Origin: Intoshia linei
Lineage: Eukaryota > Orthonectida > Rhopaluridae
DNA length: 64,000 bases
Direction: 5' to 3'
NCBI GenBank assembly: GCA_001642005.1
Contig: LWCA01000005.1
Span: 1-64,000 of the forward strand
Under the pieces are notes generated by a model that was given only the letters and a program-made list of their open reading frames with translations, did not search any database and had not been told where the DNA came from. Positions within the stretch are counted from its first letter, which is position 1. Each line of letters opens with the position of its first letter. Positions 23,641-37,042 of the stretch are shown in pieces. The translations under genes were made by a program, and so were the position numbers.

Positions 23641-24277
23641 TGGGACAAAAAATGAGTAAATATTCATGATTCTATAAAATATCAACCAAGGGATATAAAA
23701 TATGTAGTAAACAATTAATAATGTACTGTAAACAATACCCGAAAAACATGTTCCATTTTCGGATTAAAGAATAATATGAATAGTTCATGAAGTTTATCAT
23801 CTCGCAAAAATAGAGTACTCCATGTATTTTGACCATCATTCGTTTCACCCAAATGTAATGATTCATTTAAATTGTCATTATTATTAATTTTTTTGGGGTC
23901 CACAGCGAAAAAGGGTTGAGAATGCCTGCATTAAATAATAAAAAGAGAATTCATAATAATATTGAAATCGCTACATAAATATTGCTATTAGTTATTCGCG
24001 ATTTTTTGAACACATTTTGCAACTATTTTTGTTAAAAAATCGAGAATAACCTGTAGTTGATTCACTTTTAAATGAATGACCATTATTGTATAAAATCAAA
24101 AAAATCTTACTCTATCAAATTTGAACAATTTCATGTTAAAGTTAAAAAAATGTATACATGTGTTATGATTATTCTTTATGGTGAATTTCAAATTTTGTCT
24201 ATTTGTTAATTATTAAAACTTAATTTAAAAAAAATCTGGATTATCAATAATTTTGTGTCATGGGATTATATTTGCGT
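23641..24277. repeat. Exact 637-bp repeat, copy 2, starting at a single N
   Basis: Matches 21506-22142 at an offset of 2135. It begins at the first base after the N at 23640 and then continues into unique sequence (24278 onward). Probably an assembly duplication rather than biology. Confidence 0.9.
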
Positions 24278-25668
24278 CTTCTCGTGTAGATTGTACTGTA
24301 AAAAAATATCCCAGAAATTCTTTAAAAAACCTATGATTAGGGTAAATTTTGCCCTTTTTTTTTTAAAGATAAATTCATAATTGAAATTTTTATAGTTTTA
24401 TTAGATTCACCGGGTCTTTCGTATTTTTGAGCCAATAGTTTAAAAATTTTGTTTCTTTGTTAACAATATACATCAGTGATGGCAAAAGTTGTTTTAGTGT
24501 ACAAAGACAAGATAAAAATTTACACTTAAAACTTAACACTAAAAATTTCTAATTTTATCGATAATTTATTTCCAATTATTATAAAATTGTAATTTATACT
24601 AAAAATAATATTGATAAATTTAATTTTTAAATAATTACATTATATAAAAACAATCTGTATAAAATTTGAAATCTAAAATGAAAATGTTTTTAAAAAAATG
24701 TATCCTTCTTTATCGATAATACTTTGCTATACAGGGCTGAACATCTCCATTTAAAACCATCTATACACACCTTTTTGGAAAAAAACATCTGCTGGTTGCA
24801 CAATGGACATACCTTACATGAACTCATTAGACCTATTCACAATTAAAATAAAAAAAATCAAATTGTTTGCAAAAAGTTATGCTTGCTTCAATGTTTTTAG
24901 TTGCAATATAGAGATTTTCCAAATTAAAATCATCTAAACTCGAAATATCCATGCTCATTATAAAAACCATAGGGCCAAAACCCCAAATTACCCTTCTTTT
25001 TTTAATGAAAACAGCCCTAGAATTAAAAAAATTTTCAATCCGAATAAGTGACGACTTCACGGTCAAAAAGGCATTTTAGTATTCACATTTTTTTTTCTAA
25101 ATATTTTATTAAAACGTAAAATGTGAAATAATTAACGGTCTGAAAATTAAAAAAAAAATTATTCTGATCGAGCTTATTCCAGTTCCTTAACTTAAAACTT
25201 GAATTATTTTTCAACGCCACTCCTCGGTAAATTATATAAATGTACATTGCAATGATAACAAACTGTTACATTTTAACTTGAATTTTTCATTAAATAAGCT
25301 AAAGTAATCATTGTATTGATCTTGACTGGTAATTCCAATCTGGAATACCATTCGTAAAGACATCAAGTATATATTTCACACAAAAAAATATCAAATTAGC
25401 CTCAAGTTAAGAATCACTGCAGTGGTAGAGTATTTAAATTCTCCAAACATGATTTAACGTACATGCTGCTACATTTTTATAACCCAAAAGATTCATACAC
25501 GAATAATAAGATTTTCTGAATTTCCATTTTCTGTAATTTAATCGATATCTACAATTAATGAATATTTTCAAAATTCCCAAATATAATTGAAGATTTAATC
25601 ATTTGCATAGTAAAATACAATAATCAACTTTATTTAAATGTAAATTTTATTGATTTTTTTATTTTATT
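24278..25668. other. Intergenic upstream of EIPR1, with family A repeat (minus)
   Basis: About 24960-25190 is a reverse copy of repeat family A (GGGCCAAAACCCCAAATTA, then GACTTCACGGTCAAAAAG), closely like 56880-57050. The rest is AT-rich with no gene. The promoter of EIPR1 must lie near 25.6 kb. Confidence 0.5.
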
Positions 25669-27636
25669 ATGAATTTTGTTGACCCTGTGGTTTATGTATT
25701 AGAAAAGCAGGTAATTTATCAGAAAAGAATATAATCATTAAAAATGTTAAAATGTTATTCCAATTGTTTTGGTACCTTTTTCCATTATGGTATATTCAAG
25801 AAATGATTAAATCTTTTCATTTTTAATGTTTAATTTCAATACAATATAAAATTAGACAAGATGTATGACATCAGTTAAAGCAAATAGTGAGACAGTTTCG
25901 TTTATCGTGGGAACTCAATCCCTTACCTCAGAAAATGCCGTAATATACTATTTGTACAATATATATTTCGCAGATTCATCAATTCAAATTTACATCAGAT
26001 AAAAAATTACAAAACACTTTATATACTCACCAAAATGAAATTTGGGACATTGCAAGTTCATATTTTGATGGAAATATCCTGTCTACCAGTTATTGTAGTT
26101 TTCAGTTTAATTTTGATAATTTATTTTTCAACATAGTTGATCCTACCATACAAAAATACTCTACTTCTGTCTGGGAAATGAACGAATCTGAAAATAATTT
26201 AGAACTATTGCATACATTTGCAGACTCAAACACATTATATACGTAAATTTATCTGAATCCATATATAAATATACAGAGCCTACCACCTTTAGGGCTTGAA
26301 AATTAAAAATAGGCTCCTAAAAAATATGCAAACGATGTATAGTGTCATAGTCCTAGCGCCGATACAAGAGTGTTGGACCAAGACTTGTGACTTGATAGTT
26401 TCAATTTAACACATAAAATGCATGTAGTTATGATATTCAAGAATATCATTTTTAATGCAATTTAGAGATGTGGCCCCATTTTACCAAAGTTTTGTCGTGC
26501 CCGAAGAGCGGTCTCTGATACGGTAGGTTCGACACTGTTCATGTAGTAGGGTCGGTATACTATGTAGAACATTTTAACTCTTTCATGTTCAGACTTTTAT
26601 GGAACCCTGTTCAAGAGAATTGTATCGCACTTTGCAATGAAAAATCAATTGAATTGTATGATATTAACGAAGAAAAAGCTATTTCCAGTGTAATATAAAA
26701 TGTAAAAATAAACCAGTAAATAGAATCCAACATTTTCATATTTGTTTGATAAAGAATACATGATTGGTAGAAAATTTACTATTGCCAAATGGTCCATGCA
26801 TTATGGAGGAAACCAAATGTTTTGTTCTCACGATTATAACGTATACAGTTTCGATAAAAGAACCAACAAGTAACATTTATGCAATTTTTTTTAACATTTT
26901 AATATTTCGTCTAGAAAAATTGATAATCTTTTTTTATCTCACAAATATCAAATACGTGATTTCGATTTCAATCCCAATGCTTATTATCAAATAGTTACAG
27001 CTACAGATAATGGGTTTTTAACTTTTTGGGATGTACGTTCCGCTAAAGAACCAATATACAGTTTTAAAGTACACCACAACTGGTAAAATTGTAATTATAT
27101 TGGCTAATTTTTGATTAAGGATATGGAATGTTCGATATAATCCATCTCACGACGAGTTGGTTTTGTCTTCTAGTAGTGATACAAGAGTAAAATTAACTAG
27201 AACCGGAAATATTTCATCCGCAGCGTTGTTTGAAACAAAATCTGAACATTTGGAAAAAAAATATGAAGACGATAAAATTGAAGATTGTGTGGAATTGTGT
27301 CTAAATGATAAGTGTGTCTCTAGTAATTCCACTTTGAATGGGTTCGATGATCTTAGAGATCAAACTACCAAAAATGAAAGATCAGCGTATACCAATTTTA
27401 TTTAAAAATTTTTTATTGTTTTAGAAATCTCAAAAAAAATCCACATATTTTACGAACGTACATAATTCTTTTTCATTTTTTTATTTCAATATTTTAGGTA
27501 TGATGACAACGAAGACAGTGTTTATTCCATGGAATGGTCATCTGCAGATCCTTGGATATTTGCTTCATTGAGTTACGATGGACGTTTTACTATTAATTGC
27601 ATTGATCGTAAAATCAAATATGAAATTTTATTATGA
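25669..27636 (+). CDS. EIPR1: EARP-interacting WD40 protein EIPR1 (TSSC1)
   Basis: Nine exons: 25669-25710, 25856-25939, 25974-26094, 26137-26242, 26593-26687, 26755-26869, 26915-27082, 27120-27386, 27498-27636; 378 residues (human 387), every junction in phase. It is a WD40 propeller that binds the EARP and GARP tethering complexes in endosome-to-Golgi and dense-core-vesicle traffic. Diagnostic stretches: [47 protein letters not shown] and the C-terminus [20 protein letters not shown] then YDGRFTINC...IKYEILL, near-identical in pattern to human. The acidic insert at about residues 270-330 (NERSAY just before the last exon) lies where the human protein also has one. Introns are 34-43 bp except those after exons 1, 4, 5 and 8; the 350-bp one after exon 4 holds a MITE-like insertion. 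Confidence 0.95.
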
Positions 27637-27682
27637 TTTGAAATTTATCTTTAATCACTATTTATTTATTTTTTATTGGTGA

Positions 27683-27688
27683 AATAAA
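27683..27688 (+). terminator. Poly(A) signal AATAAA
   Basis: AATAAA 46 bases after the EIPR1 stop and before the first intergenic MITE. Confidence 0.5.
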
Positions 27689-27727
27689 TTTTTTTTTATT
27701 AATTTGTCTAAAATTTACACTTTAAAT

Positions 27728-27985
27728 CAGGGGTCGGCCACCAGTGGCTCACAAACTAATTTTGGTGGCCCTTTGAGTAAATATGTAAATTATCTATTTT
27801 TAAATTTTTCGACTTATAAACACCGTTTTAAATATTTTCTACTATAATTGGCTCGTTATAATTATTTTATTATTTTTAATATACTAGAACCGTTTCTCTT
27901 CAGTTAAAATTTTCAAAAACGAGGCCCGTATAAATTTTTGATATAAAAAAGTGGCCCACGAGATGCAAAAGGTTGCCGACCCCTG
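27728..27985. mobile_element. hAT-type MITE, 258 bp, perfect 8-bp duplication
   Basis: Ends CAGGGGTCGGCCACC and GGTTGCCGACCCCTG are inverted with one mismatch; the flanks CTTTAAAT at 27720-27727 and 27986-27993 are identical. Same family as the interrupted copy at 42779-43696. Confidence 0.92.
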
Positions 27986-28069
27986 CTTTAAATAAATATT
28001 TAAAGTTATGTACCAGCGATGCCGAACTGTTTATATGGTTTTAAAACATATATTGGCTTTAGTCTAACT

Positions 28070-28303
28070 CAGAGGTGGGGAAAGTGCGGTCTTAAGGCCA
28101 CATGCGCCTTCTGAACAATTTGAATTAATTAATTTTTGGTAAAATGGGATTTTTCAGATTTATCATTCACTCCTTTGAAGACCAATCACCCCACAAAAAG
28201 CACTGCTGTATTTGATTACATTTTATTTAGAAAAATGCGGCCTTATTAAATTTTTTTGGGACGTTAATGCGGTCTTTGAACAGTAAATGCTTCCCGACCT
28301 CTG
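28070..28303. mobile_element. hAT-type MITE, 234 bp
   Basis: Ends CAGAGGTGGGGAAAG and CTTCCCGACCTCTG; flanks GTCTAACT and GTCTAGCC (6 of 8). Relatives are at 44042-44453 and about 48869-49323. It sits between the convergent 3' ends of EIPR1 and DHTKD1. Confidence 0.8.
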
Positions 28304-28460
28304 GTCTAGCCCTTTTTAGTTAATGAACTCTTAATCTTTTTGAGGTTATCGCACAGAACAGATAAAATTTTAACGTTCCATGTTCCGTTAACATAAATGT
28401 ATTAGTGAAATAAATTAAATTAATTTTGGAAGAAACCAATTTAATTGATATGAAATGTAA

Positions 28461-31400
28461 TTATATTGCAAGATTTGAATATAAATCTGTTAATATTTTT
28501 TCATTTTCTAGTTTGTGAAATTTGACAATGCCAGAGGCAGGTGAACTTGAAACATTGCGTCCATTATAAATTAATTTCAAATTCAAAATATTGCTTAATC
28601 TTTCATTGACAAATGACCACGGTCCATTATTTTGATGTTCTTCTTGTGACCAAACGTACGATTTAACATTTGGATATCCCTTTAAAATTTTTGAAATTTC
28701 ATAAACTGGAAATGGACACAACTGTTCAATTCTTAAAATTGCCATTTGATTAGAAATATTTTTATCCCACTTTAAACGTTCATTGTTTAATGTATAAAAA
28801 TGTTTACCTGAAACTAAAACAGCGCATTTTACATTCTGTTTACTATTTGGATTGTGACGCGGGTCATCCAATACTGACTGGAAAGTATTTTCACCTTGAA
28901 ACTGACTTATTGGAGATGCCATTTCGGTAGATTTCAGTAAAGCCTTTGGAGTCATTAAAATAAGAGGTTTTCGAATATAGGAAATCATCTGCCTTCTAAG
29001 AATGTGAAAATATTGAGCCGCGGTACTGGGGTTAGCAATGTACATATTCACATCATCACCGCTGATGGAATCAGGTAAATCATTTGAAAGCTGTAAATAA
29101 CGTTCTAAACGAGAAGAAGAATGCTCAGAACCCATTCCATCCAAACCATGAGGCAGAAGTAAAACTATGGAAGATTGTTGGCCCCATTTGGACTCTCCGC
29201 TAGAAATAAACGCATCAATAATAATTTGGGCACCATTAGCAAAATCACCAAATTGTGCTTCCCATATTACCAATCTGTTTCGACTTTGAACGCTCATACC
29301 ATATTCAAATCCCAATACTGCAAATTCCGAGAGGGGACTATTTACAATTTCGAATTTTCCAGGTTTCAAGTATTTAAACGGGATAAATCTTTCACCTGTA
29401 TTTTGATCATTTAAAATTGCGTGCCTTTGACTGAATGTACCTCTACCGGCCTCTTGACCACATATTCGCACGTTAAACCCATTCAGTAGTAACCCACCTA
29501 CAGCAAGATTTTCTGCGGTAGGCCAATCTATTTTTGTATCATTATTAAATTTTTTTAGCATTTTTTGTTTTGGGACAATTAATGATTTTAGTAAATTAGG
29601 ATGGATATTAAAATTTTTAGGGTAATTTATGGAGCAATTCAAAATTGTTTGCATGTTTTCAATAGAAATTCCAGTCCTATATCGATTTATAACATTTTCT
29701 GCAAATTGTGGTTTGCAATAAGTTTTAAAAGTTTTTTTAAAGGTATCGGAAAACACATCTTTATATGATTTGTTTAATTCTGCTTTATAGTCATCAACAC
29801 TAGATTTAATAAAATTTAAATTATCAACAGTAAATGCTGATTTTGAATGTTCAAAGAAATATTGCGGTATTGATAATTTATTGTCAATTTGTTTGTACAA
29901 TAAAGGATTAGTAAATCTAGCTTCATCCATTTCATTATGTCCGTGTTTTCTAAAACATACAAGTTCTACAAATATATCTTTTGAAAATTTGTTTCGATAT
30001 TTCATTGCTAAACGTGCTGCTTTTTTTATACCAGAAATGTTATATCCATTAACGTGAATAACCGGACAACTCGTTAATTTTGCAATATCGGTGCAATATC
30101 TAGTGGACCGCGCTTCAAACGACTCAGTAGTAAAGCTTAATAGATTGTTAATAACCAAATGAATAGATCCGCCAACCCTAAAACCGTCCAATTGACTCAT
30201 GTTTAAACTTTCCATAACCGATCCTTGTCCAATCAAAGCTCCGTCTCCATGTACCTGTAAACATAATGAGTCGGTTTGTTCCTGTGCCCCTCTAGCCATT
30301 CCAAGTGCAACTGAATTCACAGCTTCTAAATGGGATGAATTGGGTAGCAAATGCACTTTTAGCTGAGCGTCAGACATTTTTTTATCAAAATTCTTTGTCA
30401 CAAATAAATGTGATAGTACATCTCCAGTTAAAATTGGTATATTTTCATTTTTAACTAAACTGGGTTTACAAAAATCTGAATTAAACTCTTCCAAACCATT
30501 AAATTTATAAAACATTTCAGTCAAAGAATATTCTAATATTAATTGAATCGTATTTAATCTTCCCCTATGAGCCATGCACCACAAAATATTACAAATTTCA
30601 TTAAGTTGACATTCCTTGATAATAGTATCATAAAATATGTTTACACTTTCACAACCTTCCGATCCATATCTTTTAGTTGTAGTATATTTTTTTGCCATAA
30701 AATGGTCAAAAGCTTCACATTTCAACAGAAGAATTGAGTCTTTTATAAATGCAGGGTTATTCACGTCTAAAAATAAATTGATTATAGTAAAATACAGCGA
30801 TTCTCAACTTTTCTTAAAAACAAAACAATTCGTCGTTCTACAAAACTACCAAATCCTGACGAACGAAGCTATTAACAATTTCAAAGGGAAATATCAATGC
30901 TGTGTCATGTGTTTTTTTTCATATTGCATGGCATATCTTTCAAAAATGAATTTTATCATTCAAATATAATTGATAGTTAAATTACAACGCACAACACAAA
31001 TAGTGATTGCAAAACTAATACTGAACAAAATTTTTTTTAGCCTACGAAATTAGTCTGCGTTAAAAATTTGTTTGTCTGATAATTTTAATTGGTTTCTATA
31101 TTTGAGTGCATTTTTAGTTTTATTTCTCATTTATCATGTCGATATATGTTACAATTATTAAAAAGTCTATTTGATAATATTGATAATGTAGTCTAGTAAA
31201 TGATTATTTAGTTTTACACCAACTTTAAAATTTTTCATGGACACGGTTGAGAATCAATGATTAAAAATAATTACAATTAGCATCGAAATTACTACACTTC
31301 AACAATTATCCATGGATATATCCTGGAAGTGGACCCACTCTTAAATTTTTCAAAACCCAAGTATAATAATCTCGGAACTGATTACAATTACCTTTAAAAT

Positions 31401-31749
31401 TTTCTTCATATTGATGAAATAGCCAATTTTGTTCATTTTCTGGTAAATAATCAAATTCAACTGTAATAGTTTCTGAATATAATTTATGAAATTTCTCAAA
31501 ATTTTTTCTGGTTTTCAATTTTTCAAATATTTTTAAAATATTCTCATTTTCATTCCTGTAATTCATGTAATGATTAGGAAAAGAAGAACAACTTGTAGAA
31601 ATAATGTGACCATTTTTTCTAAACAATTTTAGTAAATCGGTAATTTCACCTTCTTTTAATGGAGAAAACGAAAATTTGCGAGGTAATTGATTAAATTGAC
31701 ATTTTTTATGAATTTTTTTATATAATTGAGCATATACGCTACGGTACAT
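28461..31749 (-). CDS. DHTKD1: 2-oxoadipate dehydrogenase E1 (DHTKD1)
   Basis: Two exons on the minus strand, 31749-31335 and 30766-28461; 906 residues (human 919). The intron (30767-31334, donor G|GTCCAC) keeps phase. This is the thiamine-diphosphate E1 of the mitochondrial 2-oxoadipate dehydrogenase complex in lysine and tryptophan catabolism. The N-terminus MYRSVYAQLYKKIHKKCQFN is basic and lacks acidic residues, as a mitochondrial presequence should. Motifs: YGSEGCES, MAHRGRLNT, LLPNSSHLEAVNSVALG, the ThDP-site HGDGALIGQG...NN, GHNEMDEARFTNP, GRGTFSQRHAI, FEYGMSVQS, EAQFGDFANGAQIIIDAFIS and EEHQNNGPWSFV. The alternative is 2-oxoglutarate dehydrogenase, but the length, the short N-terminus and the wording of these motifs favour DHTKD1. 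The catalytic GDG replaces the GDA that I recall in human. Confidence 0.93.
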
Positions 31750-32264
31750 GACAAATTTTATATTGTATACTGGATTAATCAAACTTTCAATTTTTTCGTT
31801 TCTTGGTAAATTTTGTTTGCATTTTCAAGATACAAAAATTCAAAACTAAAACGCAATATACATAGATTTATAAGGACTCAAAGCAGAATAAGATTATTGA
31901 TATCAATGCATTTATATTTTCATTTGAAACAAAATAGGCTCTTAACTTTGTATCATTTTTTTGGATTCAACTAAACGTTAGCTTTATACCTCGAAATCAT
32001 CAATAACGTTTCAATTTTATAAATATGCAGAACTAGAAGTATAAGGAACTACAATAGTTATTGTTACATAAATTTCAATACGATTTTAATACAAATTAAT
32101 AAAGAAAACTAATAAAGTACTATAATTTTAAAAATTAATTTTTTCACTTTTTATAATTTTTAATTTGAACATTACCTTATTTATTATATATACTGTATCA
32201 GAAATCATCATGACTATTTTATATTACTAAATTATCGTTGATATATTAAACGCAATTAAATTAA
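31750..32264. promoter_or_regulatory. Divergent intergenic region DHTKD1 / WDR12
   Basis: 515 bp between the start codons of two oppositely transcribed genes, so both promoters must lie here. AT-rich, with no clear TATA or CpG element and no transposon recognised. Confidence 0.5.
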
Positions 32265-35200
32265 ATGTCTATTATACAGAATCACTCCTCGTTTGAACCA
32301 AAAGAGGACACTTTAAATAATGTACATAATGGAAATGATATTTCTATTACCAAACCTATTCATGACTCAAACCAAAAATCAGTCATTATCAAATTATATA
32401 CTAATAATGAAAGGTTTTTTAGATATATTTTATATTAATAATATTATTTTTCATGTATTTATTTAAGATTAATATATTTATATTTTTAGATTGAAATTTG
32501 AAGAAACCACTCTATCTGTACTTGATAATGTTGACGAATCAAGTTTGAGCTCATTAGTAAATTCTCTCTTGGAATTGGGTGGGTTTTATATACGGTACAA
32601 ACCCTATTTGACAAAATTTTTGGAACCAGTTTTAAAACGTTTCATGGATTAATGTGAATATTTATCAAGGAGTAATTACCGTTTATAAAAGGGACGTTTT
32701 AGATTTTTTTAGAAATTAAGTGTGGCTTTATGTAATTAAAAATAATTAATTGATAACTAATAATTGAATCTTTAGAAGAAACTGGACCAAGTTATACATT
32801 TTTTGTAGAAGAAAAACTGTTACAGTCAAATTTATCGTGTATAATATCTTCGCAACACTTGAGCAGGGTATATATTACATTTTTAAAATTTAATGTTTTA
32901 TTTTAGGAAAGTGTTATAAATATAGAATTTGAAGAAAAACCAACTCCACCATCACCATTTAATTCATTTGAACATGATGATTGGGTTAAGTCTATCTTTT
33001 TATCAAATAAATGGTAATAATTTGAGTCTGCACCATTTTAAACTATTACACATTCTTAAATTATACAATATTTTAGCATTTATGCTGGATTATTTAATGG
33101 CAAAATTACTATATCAAACATTAAAACTTTAGAAAAATTAATCACTAAAAAATTGCACAATGGAGTTATTAATCGTGTGATAAGTCTATGTATGAAATAT
33201 AAACGCTAATAATTATATTTACAAGTTTGGTAAAATACAGGAATATCTCGTGGTTAAGTTATAAAATCCTGTCTATTTTTGAGAATCGTAACGAAAAGGT
33301 TGGTATACATTAGGGTGATTCATTTTTGAGTTTTTTTTTGAATTTCAAAAACTATTTTTGCATACCATTTTGTATAAGTAGGAGCAGACCACAAAAATTT
33401 TTTCAAAATTATAAAAATTTCCCCTGCCCCGGTAAGAGTAATATTTATTTTTTTAGATAATCTGATGTTTTAGCTTTCGGGTGTTTTTTTCTATGCTCTT
33501 CGACATCATGTATCAGGTTTTATTTAGAATCTTCATTTATGGGTCCAACATTTTGATATTGGTCAATCAATACCACTGCACATTCTGAGATATCATTGAC
33601 CACCTAGATTACATTTATATAAAATCTATAAAACGTATATAATAAACTAGAAATAAATAAAATATCCTTTAAAGATAATATAAATATGTCAGCCTTATAA
33701 AAGATTCATGTGAAGACAATTCATTTACGGGGTATTGCAATATGTCCAGAGTTATCACATTGAATCTGAATTCATGTGTGACAAATTTCGAAAATCAAAA
33801 TAAATTTGGATTGAAAACTATAATATATAATCAAAAATTTAAATTAATAATAAAATTAGTAATTCTGGATAATTTAATCACTTCTAATACATTACAATTT
33901 ATCCTTGCATAAAATATTACATTGTATAATATAGGCATTCTCAACCCTTTTTCGCTGTGCACCCCTAAGATGATATTACAAAAAACCTGTGGACCCCAAA
34001 AAAATTAAAAATAATGACAATTTTTAATGAATCATTACTTTTGGGTGAAACCAATGATGGTCAAAAGACGTGGAATACTCTACTTTTGCGAGATGATGAA
34101 CTATTAATATTAACCTTTAAGCCGTCAATGTTCCCAAAATGGAACATGTTCTTCATGTATTGTTTACAGTACATTATTAATTGTTTACTACATATTTTAT
34201 TACATCAATAAAAATTTTATATTATCTATCTTTCCTGTGAAAAATTAATATTTTATATCTCTTGGTTGATGTATCATAGAATCATGAATATTGACTGATT
34301 TTTTGTCCCATTTTCAATTTGAAATTTAAAGCTTCTTTTATGACTAGAAACTTGGCTCGGTCATAAATTTTAATAAAATAATTAAATAAAAACGCTGCTC
34401 TTAAAATAGAACAATGGAGGTTTCCCAATCAGTTTTTACACAGGTAAGTAATTTAATTTAATACCAAAGAATTTACTTTGACATGATTTCCATGTTTTAT
34501 ATTAGTATTTCTGAGTCTTTATGTTACTGAAAATGTCTATAATATGTATATAAATGTATATTATTTTCATGGACCCCAAAAAAGTGCTGTGGACCCCTTG
34601 GGGTCCACATGAACCCCGTTAAGAATGGTTGGTATAATATACAATGTATATATACAAAAATGAACTATAATAAAATTCTTATTTTTAGTTTATAAAAAAG
34701 ATAAAAAGAGTTGGTTGATAAAATTGTGGCATTTTTAAAATTTTTTTAGATAATGATGTTCTAAATTACATTTCAGAACCTCAGTAAAATATACTTTTTT
34801 TAATTCAAATAAAAGTGTCAAAAGTGCACACCCTAATATATAATTATAAAAATATGTGTATTTATATGTATATTGTTGTATGTTACTTATTGGTTTTACA
34901 GACGTGTAAATCATTTTGAAGTATAATACTTTTAATGCCCTGGCTCTAAAATCTATTATATTGTATAGTTACACGAAACGAATATGATACAATTGCTACA
35001 ATATCGGCAGACAAATCATTCATTTATTCCATCATTAAAGATTCAGACATTTTTCCAGTTTTTGTTTTTAAGGGACACACTCAACCCATCGAATCATTCC
35101 ATTTAACACAGAATAACAATTCAAATAATGTAATTTTTTATTATTATAACAAAAGTATACATTTTTGAAATGTAACAATGGCTTAGATAGGTAATAGTCA

Positions 35201-36712
35201 CAATTTAATTTGTTGCGGCACGTATATATTAAATTAAGTTTAAATTGGTCTATATCAGGGGTGTCAATTATGGAATGTGCGTTATAATATAAATTTTTAT
35301 AACAATTTTTTACACATGTTTCTTTTTTTACAGTTTTTTCATATATTTTTCATGATTATAATTTTAACATTATTTGTAGTTATTCCATTATTTTTTATTT
35401 TATTTTATGAATTAAAATTATTATAAATTAATTAAAACAGTTAGTTTTAACATAATGTTTTGAGTAAAGTGATTTTTGTGCGGTCCGCGTAATAATTTAT
35501 TTTCACATTTGGTCTACCAAGAAAATTGAGTCGGAGGCCCCTGGTCTATATCCATTTATTATAGTATATATTATTTTAGATCGTAACAGTTTCTCGAGAT
35601 AAATCTATGAAATTATGGACTCTCGGTTATATTTTTTTATTTTTTATAATATAATTTTAGATGAAAACGATATTGATTATTTTTGTAATGTAGAGTCGCA
35701 TGTGGGTCTCAAAGAAATGGTTGAAAATTGACGAAACGTTATCATAATATAATTTAGCATCCTGTATTAACAATAATGGAACATACAGACTGTGTAATGG
35801 ACGTACAATGGACAGATGTAGATGAAATTGTTTCTTGTTCATTAGATGAATCCATACGAATATGGGATATGAATCGAGCCACTACTAAACTTACCATCGT
35901 AATTCAAACATACTGTTTAAATTACATTTTCAATTTAGGGAGGTAGCGTACCACATTTATCAGTAGATTACTCCAAAGAAAATGGACTATTCATAACGGG
36001 CTCAACTGATCCACATGTACGATTATGGGATGCTAGGACAACAGGTTTTATTATATCAATACGTAATAACGTAAATATTACCTAACCGATTGGATAAAAT
36101 ACACGATCAATTTAAGATATTATATTGGTCCTAATGTATTAAATGTATGTTAGTGTTGAATCCAGGGGTTTACAAAATGGGCAGTTTTGGCAAATGAAAT
36201 TTTTTCCTCTAAACGTTATTTACTTAACACTTAACATAACATAATTTCTTTTTTACATTACAACCTCAAAAATGATTGATAATAAATTATCAGCCAAAAT
36301 TTTTTATTGAATCTTTAAAAAATGTATATCATTTATAGCTTCAGGTCAGTATTTTATATTTTTTAATTACATGTAAAAAGAACCAATAATATTTTGAAAA
36401 ATTATTTACAATTCAATTTAGATGCAGTAACTTACTTGAAACGATCTTATTCATCACATTCGAATTGGGTTTCAAGTGTAAAATTTTTAAGAGGAAATTT
36501 GTTTTTTTCTGGTTCATATGATGGCTTAACAAAAATGTGGGATTTACGAAAGTAATTGTGTTGATGAATTTATTCTCATGATAATATTTAGTCCTTCTAC
36601 TTCTATTTACGATATGCTTGGACACGAAGATAAAATTTTCGATATTGATTATAACGACGAGTATATTGGAAGCGCTTCTGCTGATGGAAAATGTATGATT
36701 TTTAAATATTAA
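32265..36712 (+). CDS. WDR12: Ribosome biogenesis protein WDR12
   Basis: Twelve exons: 32265-32413, 32490-32578, 32776-32867, 32907-33013, 33077-33174, 34969-35129, 35580-35625, 35661-35719, 35758-35898, 35939-36044, 36422-36551, 36592-36712; 432 residues (human 423), all in phase. WDR12 is the NLE-domain WD40 member of the PES1-BOP1-WDR12 complex for 60S maturation in the nucleolus. The N-terminal NLE domain starts about residue 40 (SVIIKLYTNNERLKF) and runs to INIEFEEKPTPPSPF; then FEHDDWVKSIF. WD40 repeats include SRDKSMKLWTL, SCSLDESIRIWDM, GSTDPHVRLWDARTT, GSYDGLTKMWDLR and HEDKIFDIDYNDEYIGSASADG at the C-terminus. An N-terminal extension of about 40 residues precedes the NLE domain. Introns of 35-63 bp alternate with four swollen ones; introns 5 and 6 each carry a hAT MITE. 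Confidence 0.95.
33932..34631. mobile_element. hAT-type MITE, 700 bp, in WDR12 intron 5
   Basis: Ends TAGGCATTCTCAACCC and GTTAAGAATGGTTG; flanks GTATAATA at 33924-33931 and 34632-34639 are identical. It accounts for 700 of the 1794 bases of the intron. Related to 21290-21793 in reverse. A 65-codon frame at 34014-34211 is the counterpart of the short frames in that copy and encodes no domain. Confidence 0.88.
35256..35543. mobile_element. hAT-type MITE, 288 bp, in WDR12 intron 6
   Basis: Ends CAGGGGTGTCAA and GGAGGCCCCTG; identical flanks GTCTATAT at 35248-35255 and 35544-35551. It makes up most of a 450-bp intron. Confidence 0.88.
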
Positions 36713-37042
36713 AAATTTTTTTCATGTTATCTTACATTTATATTTTCATGTTCATAAACTCATTAGTTGGATCGATTAGTATTAAATATTGTTATTATTA
36801 ACTACATGTTAGCTGCACTCGTTTTGCGGGTATATCGGTGATTCTAATTTTGGTTTTAAACTTTACTTGATTTTGATGAGAGTATTTTTGCTCTATTTGA
36901 ATCATTAGTAATTAATAATTATTTATCTAATGGAGTATTAGTGTTGATAATGATAAACTAGTTTCTTTTATCGATAGAAAATCTTTATAGCAATTTTGTC
37001 TGGTTTTTGTTATTAATTAAAGTTTTTATATTGGTGTTATTA

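Noticed and set aside
21537-23903. Short minus-strand frames encoding identical 62-64-residue peptides at 21537-21768 and 23672-23903
   Set aside because: The identity comes from the duplicated 637-bp block, and the frames lie in a MITE without a recognisable domain.
35657-36625. Minus-strand frames in 35657-35842 and 36413-36625
   Set aside because: Both are antisense shadows of WDR12 exons 8-9 and 11-12.
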